From positions 436,487 to 500,486 of the forward strand of contig NZ_ML636837.1 in assembly GCF_006475605.1 (NCBI RefSeq): a stretch of 64,000 bases of DNA, written 5' to 3'. Positions 57,467 through 64,000 of the stretch are shown here, piece after piece. The position numbers and the translations under genes were made by a program. How positions within the stretch are numbered: the first letter of the stretch is position 1; every line of letters starts with the position of its first letter. Origin of the DNA: Asticcacaulis tiandongensis. GTDB taxonomy: Bacteria > Pseudomonadota > Alphaproteobacteria > Caulobacterales > Caulobacteraceae. The notes beneath the pieces were generated by a model. It searched no databases. It was given only the letters and a program-made list of their open reading frames with translations, and was not told the DNA's origin.

Positions 57467-58120
57467 TTACAGAATCGACTGACCGGTTTTTGCCCAGTCA
57501 GCCATAAAGATTTCCAGCCCCTTGTCGGTCAGCGGATGCTTGAACAACTCGTTGAAGACGGCGGGGGGCAGGGTGGCGCAATCGGCACCGGCAATGGCGG
57601 CCTGAGCGACATGGGCGCTGTTGCGCAGCGAAGCGGCCAGAATTTCGGTGTCGAAATCATACTGGTCATAGACGGTGCGGATGTCGTGCAGCAGCTGAAT
57701 GCCGTCTGCACCCTGATCCTCAAGGCGACCGACGAAAGGCGACACAAAGGTTGCGCCCGCTTTGGCGGCCAAAAGCGCCTGAGGCACTGAGAAGCACAGG
57801 GTGACATTGGTCATCAGGCCCTGTTCGGAAAACGCCTTGGTGGCTTTCAGGCCATCAACGGTGAGCGGCACCTTGATGACAATGTTCGAAGCGATAGCAG
57901 CCAGTTTCTCACCTTCGGCGATCATCTGCTTATAGTCGGTGGCGGTGACTTCGGCAGAAATCGGGCCGTCAATCATTTCGGCGATTTCCTTGATGACTTC
58001 GGCGATAACGCGACCTGATTTGGCAATCAGGGTCGGATTGGTGGTGACGCCGTCAATCAGGCCCGTCTCATTGAGCTCGGCCAGAAGCTTGGTGTCGGCG
58101 GTATCGGCAAATATCAGCAT
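57467..58120 (-). CDS. tal: Short-type transaldolase (TalC/Fsa family)
   Basis: This 217-residue class I aldolase of the small TalC/Fsa family probably moves dihydroxyacetone units in the non-oxidative pentose phosphate pathway. The Schiff-base lysine is Lys83 in NIVIKVPLT. The opening [31 protein letters not shown] and the [11 protein letters not shown] segment are typical. It is too short for classical TalA/TalB (about 315). It cannot be separated from fructose-6-phosphate aldolase by sight. It is upstream of the epimerase on the same strand and divergent from glmS. Confidence 0.93.
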   Translation of the reverse strand: MLIFADTADTKLLAELNETGLIDGVTTNPTLIAKSGRVIAEVIKEIAEMIDGPISAEVTATDYKQMIAEGEKLAAIASNIVIKVPLTVDGLKATKAFSEQGLMTNVTLCFSVPQALLAAKAGATFVSPFVGRLEDQGADGIQLLHDIRTVYDQYDFDTEILAASLRNSAHVAQAAIAGADCATLPPAVFNELFKHPLTDKGLEIFMADWAKTGQSIL

Positions 58121-58344
58121 GGAGGCACCTCGGATTGGATAGAATGGGGTATATAGTCAGGTTCAGGTTTCACAAGCCCTAAGTCGGGGTATCGCGGTTA
58201 TATGTCCTGAATGTTCCATCAGGGTTTTGGCAAAATGTCTTATGGGCAAAGATTGTTTAACATTCGTGATTATAGGTAGTTAGCCTTTGTTTGCTAAAGG
58301 CGGAACGAAGCAGCTCTTGTATTTTCAGTCAGGATTTTTTGTCC

Positions 58345-60171
58345 ATGTGTGGCATTATTGGTATTATCGGCACCTCCGAAGCGGCACCGCGTCTGATTGA
58401 AAGCCTGAGACGGCTGGAATATCGAGGCTATGACAGTGCCGGTATTGCCGTGGTCACGCCGGAAGGGGTGGCGCGTCGCCGTGCCGCCGGTAAGATCAGA
58501 AATCTTGAGGGCGAGATTGAGGCGGCACCGGTTTTCGGGCAGGTCGGCATCGGACACGTGCGCTGGGCGACACATGGCGCACCGACCGTGGCCAATGCCC
58601 ACCCGCACAGTCACGGGGCGGTGACGCTGGTGCACAATGGCATTATTGAGAACTATGCCGAGATTAAAGCCGAACTGGAAGCCAAGGGGCATGTGTTCAG
58701 TTCGGATACCGATACCGAGGTCATTGCGCATCTTCTGGATGTGACGCTAAAGACCGGGCTGGGTTTAAGGGAAGCTTTCAAGGCCGTGCTGGATCGTCTG
58801 CATGGGGCCTATGCGCTGGCGATTATCGTTGAGGGGGAGGCCAATACGCTTTTGGGGGCGCGTCGGGGTTCGCCTTTGGTGGTCGGCTGGGGCAATGGCG
58901 AGATGTTCTTAGGCTCCGATGCGCTGGCGGTCGGGCCGTTTACCCAGAAAATTACCTATCTTGAGGAGGGTGACTGGGTGGTCTTGTCGCCTGAAGGGGC
59001 GGAGATCTATGACGCCAGTGGCGGGCGGGCGAACCGTCCGGTGACCACGGTGCCCGCTTCGGCGGCGCTGGTGGAAAAGGGCGCGTTCCGGCACTTCATG
59101 GAAAAGGAAGTACACGAGCAGCCCGAAAGTACGCAGCGCACCCTGTCGGCCTATCTTGACCCGGTGCACGGCGGGCTTAAATCGACGGTTTTGGAAAGTG
59201 TTGATTTCGCCAGGGTCAGCCGGTTGCAGATTATCGCCTGTGGCACGGCCTATTATGCGGGCTATATCGCCAAGTACGCCTTTGAGAAGCTGGCGGGATT
59301 GCCGGTCGATGTTGAGGTGGCATCTGAGTTCCGTTACCGCGAACCGGCGATCATGGAGGGTACGCTGGCTCTGGCGGTATCGCAGTCAGGGGAAACGGCA
59401 GATACGCTGGCGGCGCTGCGCTGGTGCAAGGCGCAGGGTCATCAGACGGCGGCACTTGTGAACGTCCATACCTCGACCATGGCCCGTGAAGCCGACATTC
59501 TGTGGCCGACACATGCGGGGCCGGAAATCGGTGTCGCTTCGACCAAGGCGTTTACGGCGCAATTGTCGGCGCTTCTGGCGCTTGTGGTGGCGGCGGGTGT
59601 ACAGCGTGGACGTATTGACGCGTCTGAACAGGCGCGTCTGGTGCAGCTTTTACTGGAAAGTCCCGGTCTTATTTCACATGCGGTGGCTATGGATGCCGAT
59701 ATTGCCCGCACGGCCTATGGCTTGTCGAAGGCGCGCGATGTGATCTATCTCGGGCGCGGGGCCATGTTCCCGCTGGCGCTTGAGGGTGCGTTAAAGCTTA
59801 AGGAAATCAGCTATATCCATGCCGAGGGCTATGCGGCGGGGGAACTGAAGCACGGGCCGATCGCGCTGATTGATGAAAATACGCCGGTTGTGGTGATTGC
59901 ACCGGATGATGAGCTGTTTGAAAAGACCGCCTCCAATGTGCAGGAAGTCGCGGCGCGCGGTGGGCCGGTGATTATGATCACCGATGCCACGGAGAAGGTG
60001 CCGAACCTTAATGGTGGGCTTAAGGTCATCAAGGGGCCAGCCTGTGATCCGTTTATTGCGCCGCTGGTCTATGCGGTGCCGATGCAGCTTCTGGCCTATC
60101 ATACGGCAGTGCATAAGGGCACGGACGTCGATCAGCCGCGCAATCTGGCTAAGTCAGTGACGGTGGAATAG
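58345..60171 (+). CDS. glmS: Glutamine--fructose-6-phosphate aminotransferase (isomerizing)
   Basis: GlmS makes glucosamine-6-phosphate, the entry to peptidoglycan and lipopolysaccharide amino sugars. The start is fixed by the N-terminal nucleophile Cys2 (MCGIIGIIG), giving 608 residues, the family length. The glutaminase domain (RRLEYRGYDSAGIA, GHVRWATHGAPT, HNGIIENY) precedes two SIS isomerase domains (ACGTAYYAG, SQSGETADTLAALR). The C-terminus is PRNLAKSVTVE. An earlier in-frame start at 58291 is rejected because it would bury Cys2. The 224-base upstream gap shows no recognisable riboswitch. Confidence 0.98.
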   Translation: MCGIIGIIGTSEAAPRLIESLRRLEYRGYDSAGIAVVTPEGVARRRAAGKIRNLEGEIEAAPVFGQVGIGHVRWATHGAPTVANAHPHSHGAVTLVHNGIIENYAEIKAELEAKGHVFSSDTDTEVIAHLLDVTLKTGLGLREAFKAVLDRLHGAYALAIIVEGEANTLLGARRGSPLVVGWGNGEMFLGSDALAVGPFTQKITYLEEGDWVVLSPEGAEIYDASGGRANRPVTTVPASAALVEKGAFRHFMEKEVHEQPESTQRTLSAYLDPVHGGLKSTVLESVDFARVSRLQIIACGTAYYAGYIAKYAFEKLAGLPVDVEVASEFRYREPAIMEGTLALAVSQSGETADTLAALRWCKAQGHQTAALVNVHTSTMAREADILWPTHAGPEIGVASTKAFTAQLSALLALVVAAGVQRGRIDASEQARLVQLLLESPGLISHAVAMDADIARTAYGLSKARDVIYLGRGAMFPLALEGALKLKEISYIHAEGYAAGELKHGPIALIDENTPVVVIAPDDELFEKTASNVQEVAARGGPVIMITDATEKVPNLNGGLKVIKGPACDPFIAPLVYAVPMQLLAYHTAVHKGTDVDQPRNLAKSVTVE

Positions 60172-60182
60172 GGCAGGGTTTC

Positions 60183-60785
60183 GTGAGCAGGGGGGGCATG
60201 TCTAAGGCGGAATTTCGGGCGGTTATTTTAACCCTGCTGTTTGTGGCGGTCGTAGCGGCGGCGGTTTGGATTCCTGTCAGGATAATGGCCTATAGCAAGG
60301 CGCACGTCACACTCATGCAGACGCCCTGCTATAGCCGGTGTCCGGCTTTTCAATATGATCTTTTCGGTGATGGCACCGTTGTTTACCAGAACGCGGATTT
60401 GAGCTATCCCGTGACCTATAGGATCAGCCGTCTTGAGGCGATCCATGCCATCTGGCGGATTGATACCTCAACTATCCGAAAAGGCTATTGGGAAGGCGTA
60501 GGCGGTACGCACACGCCTAGCTGTATCGTGCATTTCAGGTTGTCAGGCTGGTTCGTAGAAAATGTCTGCGGTACGGTTCACATTGAGGATAGAGATAAGA
60601 TTAAACCGGCCCTTCGCCCCTTGATTAAGGTGTTAAGGCTGGACAGGGGTAAGCCTGATTATGAGCCTTCGCTTCCGAAGGATATTCATATCAGCAGGTT
60701 TGTGCCTTCACCAGAATATACGGTTGCAACAATTTGGAAGCCATCTCCGCCGCCGCCCTTACCTGATGAAGGGCTCAGTAAATAG
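60183..60785 (+). CDS. DUF6438-like membrane-anchored protein
   Basis: This 200-residue protein has one N-terminal membrane helix (about 12-36). An extracytoplasmic domain follows whose start, HVTLMQTPCYSRCPAFQYDLFGDGTVVY, fits the DUF6438 pattern (TPCxxxCPxY, then DGTV). Two more cysteines, in TPSCIVHF and VENVCGTV, may form disulfides. The end is proline-rich. Function is unknown. GTG at 60183, with AGGG a few bases upstream, is chosen; the ATG at 60198 is too close to its G-run. It starts 11 bases after glmS and may share its transcript. Confidence 0.75.
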   Translation: MSRGGMSKAEFRAVILTLLFVAVVAAAVWIPVRIMAYSKAHVTLMQTPCYSRCPAFQYDLFGDGTVVYQNADLSYPVTYRISRLEAIHAIWRIDTSTIRKGYWEGVGGTHTPSCIVHFRLSGWFVENVCGTVHIEDRDKIKPALRPLIKVLRLDRGKPDYEPSLPKDIHISRFVPSPEYTVATIWKPSPPPPLPDEGLSK

Positions 60786-60950
60786 GGCGGGCAGTTTTCA
60801 CGGAATAGTTTGTTGGTGGGGCTTAATGGGTTGCCTTTCAGGGCTTATATGGCCTATGGCTGTCCGCAACTGAGAAACACTCAGACAGTCGGATCGTGGC
60901 ATCGGCTTGCGATCTGAAACCCCTCAATGCCAGATATAGAAAGAGTGATT

Positions 60951-61589
60951 ATGAAAATTGCGCTCATCAACGAAAACAGTCAGGCCGCGAAGAACGGTAT
61001 CATCTTTGATGCTCTGAAAACCGTTGCCGAGCCTCTGGGCCACTCCGTTTACAACTATGGTATGTACGGTGCGGAAGACAAGGCGTCGCTGACCTACGTC
61101 ATGAACGGCCTGCTGGCCGGTATCCTGCTGAACTCGAAGGCGGTTGATTTCGTCGTCACCGGCTGTGGCACCGGCATGGGCGCCATGCTGGCTTCGAACT
61201 CGGTTCCGGGCGTTTTCTGCGGCCTGATCGTTGACCCAACCGACGCCTTCCTGTTCGGTCAGATCAATGACGGTAACGCGGTTTCCCTGCCTTACGCCAA
61301 GGGCTTTGGCTGGGCGGCTGAGCTGAACCTGCAGGACATCTTCCGCAAGCTGTTCGAAGGCGAGCGCGGTCTGGGCTATCCTAAGGAACGTGCAGAAATC
61401 ATGGCCAAGAACCGTGGCATCCTGCGTGAACTTAAGGCCGCCAGCTGCAAGGACTTCCTGACGGTTCTGAAGACCGTTGATCAGGACCTGCTGAAGGCCG
61501 CTGTTGCCGGTGAGAAGTTCCAGGAATACTTCTTTGCCAATGCGCAGGACGAAGACATCAAGGCCTATATCAAGGGTCTGGTGAACTAA
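60951..61589 (+). CDS. RpiB/LacA/LacB-family sugar-phosphate isomerase
   Basis: This 212-residue protein of the RpiB/LacAB fold opens MKIALINENSQAAKN. It has VVTGCGTGMGAMLASNSVPGVFCG, where the catalytic Cys-Gly-Thr-Gly loop normally sits, and DGNAVSLPYAKGFG. It is about 60 residues longer than classical RpiB, with an extra helical C-terminus, a subgroup seen in Caulobacterales and in sugar-acid catabolic loci. The substrate is not readable. The ATG at 60951 is chosen over 60927. Strong codon bias suggests high expression. A strong terminator follows. Confidence 0.88.
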   Translation: MKIALINENSQAAKNGIIFDALKTVAEPLGHSVYNYGMYGAEDKASLTYVMNGLLAGILLNSKAVDFVVTGCGTGMGAMLASNSVPGVFCGLIVDPTDAFLFGQINDGNAVSLPYAKGFGWAAELNLQDIFRKLFEGERGLGYPKERAEIMAKNRGILRELKAASCKDFLTVLKTVDQDLLKAAVAGEKFQEYFFANAQDEDIKAYIKGLVN

Positions 61590-61610
61590 GGTTCAGCCTT
61601 TTGAGATAAG

Positions 61611-61650
61611 AAACGCCCGCCGGTTGAGAGACTGGCGGGCGTTTTTTTGT
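61611..61650 (+). terminator. Intrinsic terminator after the RpiB-like gene
   Basis: Arms 61611-61624 and 61631-61644 form a 14-base GC-rich stem with one G-U pair, followed by a run of seven T (61642-61648). It is one of the strongest in the window. Confidence 0.92.
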
Positions 61651-61660
61651 GCGGAACGTG

Positions 61661-61700
61661 CCCCTCACCCCGACCCTCTCCGCAGAGGGGAGAGGGAGAA
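61661..61700. repeat. Intergenic palindromic repeat, family A copy 3
   Basis: The 21 bases 61661-61681 are identical to 48187-48207. Arms CCCTCTCC (61674-61681) and GGAGAGGG (61689-61696) form the hairpin. It lies between the RpiB-like terminator and the end of convergent oxyR, and may serve as the oxyR terminator. Confidence 0.75.
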
Positions 61701-61712
61701 GGCAGACACCAC

Positions 61713-62651
61713 CTACCTCGGGGCAATCGGGTGCAGGGCCTGAGGCCCTGCGGGGCGGAGGGTTTCGGCTAGCAGATGGGCTTCGGGAGCGCGGGACGAA
61801 CCGGTGCGCCAGATGACCACAATATCGCGGAAGGCATCGGGGGATTTCAGCGGGCGGATGCTGACGCGGCTGTCGTGGACGAGGCTGGATTGCGCCGCCA
61901 TAGCCGGCAGAAGCGACACCCCAAGACCTGAGCCGATCATCTGAACCAGCGTATTGAGCGAAGTGGCGGCAAAGCCCCCGCTGGCGTGGCTGTTTTCAAT
62001 GGTGCCCGGGGCATTCCACTGACAGGCGGCCAGGGCATGGTCGCGCAAGCAGTGGCCGTCTTCGAGCAGGATCAGTTCCTCGGCCTTGAGGGCTTCGGGG
62101 GTGATTTCGGACTGTCTGGCCAGCGGGTGGTCGGCAGGGGTGGCGGCGACGATCTCGTCTTTGCAGACAAAGGCATGATCAAGCCCCGTCAGGTCATAGG
62201 GCAGGGCGATGACGGCGGCATCAAGTGCGCCGCTTTTGAGGCTTGAGATCAGGCGGGCGGTCTGGTCTTCGCGCAGGAACAGGCGCAGTTGCGGGAAGCT
62301 TTCCCTGAGGCGCAGCAGGGCGTCGGGCAGCAGGAAGGGGGCAATAGTCGGGATGACCCCCAGACGGAAACGGCCGCTTAAGGGGCGGGTGGCCCCTTGT
62401 GCGGCTTCGACGAGGTCTTCGGCACGGGCGAGGATGTCTTCGGCGCGTTTCAGGGTTTCCTCACCGATGGCCGTCAGGATGACCTGACCCCGGGCGCGGT
62501 CGATCAGGCGCACGCCCAGACCCTTTTCCAGTTCGGCAATGCCTGAGGACAGGGCGGGCTGGGAGACAAAGGCGGCCTCGGCAGCGGCAACGAAGCTTTT
62601 GTGTTCGTTGAGTAATTTCAGATATTGTAACTGACGCAAGGTCGGCAGCAT
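61713..62651 (-). CDS. oxyR: Hydrogen-peroxide-sensing regulator OxyR
   Basis: This 312-residue LysR-family activator has the winged helix opening LRQLQYLKLLNEHKSFVAAAEAAFVSQPALSSGIAELEK. The redox switch is Cys201 and Cys210 in LLEDGHCLRDHALAAC, with the same 9-residue spacing as Cys199/Cys208 of E. coli OxyR, so the assignment is firm. Peroxide forms the disulfide and turns on katG or ahp-type genes, none of which is in view. It is divergent from rimO, with 143 bases between starts. I could not identify a complete OxyR box there. Confidence 0.95.
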   Translation of the reverse strand: MLPTLRQLQYLKLLNEHKSFVAAAEAAFVSQPALSSGIAELEKGLGVRLIDRARGQVILTAIGEETLKRAEDILARAEDLVEAAQGATRPLSGRFRLGVIPTIAPFLLPDALLRLRESFPQLRLFLREDQTARLISSLKSGALDAAVIALPYDLTGLDHAFVCKDEIVAATPADHPLARQSEITPEALKAEELILLEDGHCLRDHALAACQWNAPGTIENSHASGGFAATSLNTLVQMIGSGLGVSLLPAMAAQSSLVHDSRVSIRPLKSPDAFRDIVVIWRTGSSRAPEAHLLAETLRPAGPQALHPIAPR

Positions 62652-62750
62652 GGCGGGTCTCCGGTGTCGCCTACTTAATATAAGCGTAATTTATCAAATA
62701 ACCACAAAGCATCACTTATATTATTCATTTTGTGCGGGGTCGGTTTTTGT

Positions 62751-62794
62751 GTAAGGAGGCGCAACCTTCCCCCCACAGTGTTTGCGCCCCTTAC
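62751..62794 (+). promoter_or_regulatory. Hairpin with perfect Shine-Dalgarno abutting the rimO start
   Basis: GTAAGG-A-GGCGCAA (62751-62764) pairs with TTGCGCC-CCTTAC (62782-62794), a 13-base stem with one bulged A and a 17-base loop, ending directly at the rimO ATG. The 5' arm contains TAAGGAGG (62752-62759), a full-strength ribosome site with no start codon at normal distance. The fold would place it beside the ATG but in paired form. A translational control role is inferred. Confidence 0.6.
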
Positions 62795-64000
62795 ATGAGT
62801 AATTCTCTGAAAATCGATGTTTCCACTCCGTCAGACCGTGGCGCGCCCAAGGTGGGTTTCGTGTCGCTGGGCTGTCCGAAGGCGCTGGTCGATTCCGAGC
62901 GTATTCTGACGCGGCTTAAGGGCGAGGGCTATAACACATCGGCCAGTTATGATGGGGCTGATGTCGTGGTGGTCAATACCTGCGGGTTTCTCGATTCCGC
63001 ACGTGAAGAAAGCCTGAACGCTATTGGTGAGGCGCTGGCGGAAAACGGCAAGGTCGTAGTGACCGGCTGTCTGGGGGGCGAGGCTGACCTGATCCGTGAG
63101 CGGTTTCCGCAGGTAGCGGCGATTACCGGTGCGCATCAGTATGAGGAAGTGATGGAGGCCGTGCGCCGCATCACGCCGGCAAAGCCCGACCCATTTCGCG
63201 ATCTGGTGCCTGACCCCAATGATCCGGGTGTGCGTCTGACGCCGAAGCACTATTCTTATCTGAAGATTTCCGAAGGCTGCAATCACCGCTGCTCGTTCTG
63301 TATCATTCCTTCCCTGCGGGGTGATCTGGCGTCGCGTCCGATTGATGAGGTGCTGCGCGAAGCTGAGGTTCTGGCCAAAAACGGCGTAAAGGAACTTCTG
63401 GTGGTGTCGCAGGACACCTCGGCCTATGGGTTGGATATCAAATATGCCGAGGGCCAGTGGCGTAACAATTACTATAAGGCCAGTTTTGAAGATCTGGCGC
63501 GCGGCTTAGGCGAGTTGGGCATCTGGGTGCGGATGCATTATGTCTATCCCTATCCCCATGTGAACAGTGTCATTCCGCTGATGGCCGAGGGCAAGATCCT
63601 GCCCTATCTCGATATTCCCTTCCAGCATGCAAGCCCTAAGGTGCTTAAGGCCATGCGCCGTCCCGGTAATCAGGAGCGCACACTTGAGCGCATCATGAGC
63701 TGGCGCGAAATGGCGCCGGATATCACCCTGAGATCGACCTTTGTTGTGGGCTTTCCGGGGGAGACGGAAACCGATTTCAACTATCTGCTGGACTGGCTGG
63801 AGATTGCGCAGCTTGATCGGGTCGGGGCCTTTGCCTACGAGAACGTTGAGGGCGCGGCGGCGGCGCAGTTACCTGAGCATGTGTCCGAAGAGGTCAAGCA
63901 GGACCGTCTGGCGCGGTTCATGGCCGTGGCGTCGCGTATTTCGGCAAAGAAGCTGGAGCAGAAGGTCGGTCAGGTGGTTGATGTGCTGGTCGATGAGGTG
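62795..64000 (+). CDS. rimO: Ribosomal protein S12 methylthiotransferase RimO, 3' end cut by window edge
   Basis: RimO adds a methylthio group to the conserved Asp of ribosomal protein S12 using radical SAM chemistry. The visible 402 codons contain the N-terminal UPF0004 domain with cluster-binding Cys27, Cys63 and Cys92 ([25 protein letters not shown]). The radical-SAM triad is Cys162, Cys166 and Cys169 (GCNHRCSFC). The reading frame is still open at the right edge; about 40 residues with the end of the TRAM domain are missing. SERIL and the QDTSAYG block favour RimO over MiaB. The start lies at the foot of the leader hairpin. Confidence 0.95.
   Translation, partial: MSNSLKIDVSTPSDRGAPKVGFVSLGCPKALVDSERILTRLKGEGYNTSASYDGADVVVVNTCGFLDSAREESLNAIGEALAENGKVVVTGCLGGEADLIRERFPQVAAITGAHQYEEVMEAVRRITPAKPDPFRDLVPDPNDPGVRLTPKHYSYLKISEGCNHRCSFCIIPSLRGDLASRPIDEVLREAEVLAKNGVKELLVVSQDTSAYGLDIKYAEGQWRNNYYKASFEDLARGLGELGIWVRMHYVYPYPHVNSVIPLMAEGKILPYLDIPFQHASPKVLKAMRRPGNQERTLERIMSWREMAPDITLRSTFVVGFPGETETDFNYLLDWLEIAQLDRVGAFAYENVEGAAAAQLPEHVSEEVKQDRLARFMAVASRISAKKLEQKVGQVVDVLVDEV

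Noticed and set aside
58121..58344. glmS ribozyme or riboswitch upstream of glmS
   Set aside because: The glmS ribozyme is a Gram-positive feature and I could not find its conserved core here. Only a short GCCTTT/AAAGGC inverted repeat near 58283-58301 is present.
62652..62794. Full OxyR box in the oxyR-rimO gap
   Set aside because: AT-rich half-site-like runs are present, but no set of four ATAG/CTAT-type elements at the required spacing could be found by eye.

Overview
The window looks like ordinary chromosome from an alphaproteobacterium, most likely Caulobacterales. An Asticcacaulis-like member of Caulobacteraceae is my best guess, from recall of protein style rather than any search. The indications are an F1-only atpHAGDC operon with a short epsilon subunit, the xerC/DUF484/priA group, AddAB in place of RecBCD, an AmgK/MurU pair beside tsaE, the sucCD-sucAB-lpdA order, a TonB receptor, and GC-rich sequence by eye. 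I found no tRNA or rRNA genes, CRISPR array, insertion sequence or prophage.

Layout. 0-4.7 kb: the end of purU, a soluble two-PAS chemoreceptor, and two tandem DUF418 membrane proteins. 4.8-9 kb: the translation/RNA-decay run rbfA-truB-rpsO-pnp. 9-12.6 kb: a pentapeptide protein, a UPF0178 protein and a TonB receptor. 12.7-22.7 kb (minus strand): trxA, addA, addB, murU-like, amgK-like, tsaE and an acyltransferase, with 4-base overlaps at five successive junctions. 22.8-27.8 kb: a tiny membrane protein, a membrane-anchored thioredoxin-fold protein, a sugar dehydrogenase, rplS-trmD and folC. 27.8-33.1 kb is the most accessory-looking part: an ArsR/SRPBCC/VOC/SRPBCC/YceI cluster with a readable promoter and operator, a membrane LytTR regulator, a DUF2306 protein with a frameshift, and an MFS transporter.

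33.3-43.6 kb: TCA-cycle genes sucC, sucD, sucA, sucB and lpdA. sucB has two lipoyl domains, and a patatin-like lipoprotein and a small membrane protein lie between sucB and lpdA. 43.7-48.2 kb: an AT-richer orphan gene, then xerC, DUF484 and priA. PriA lacks three of the four cysteines of its second zinc site. 48.2-50 kb: a coiled-coil protein and a TerC protein, separated by GC-rich palindromic repeats. 50.2-55.0 kb: atpHAGDC. 55.1-64 kb: an exported protein, a CBS-pair protein, a sugar-nucleotide epimerase, a short transaldolase, glmS, a DUF6438 protein, an RpiB-like isomerase, oxyR, and rimO running off the right edge.

Most genes are housekeeping: translation, central metabolism, ATP synthesis, recombination and wall-precursor supply (glmS, amgK/murU). 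I saw no clearly undescribed multi-gene system. The best leads are small regulatory structures (the sucA leader repeat, the rimO leader hairpin, the DUF418 junction hairpin, the ArsR promoter/operator), the double-lipoyl SucB, the degenerate PriA zinc site, the homopolymer frameshift in DUF2306, and two families of intergenic palindromes.
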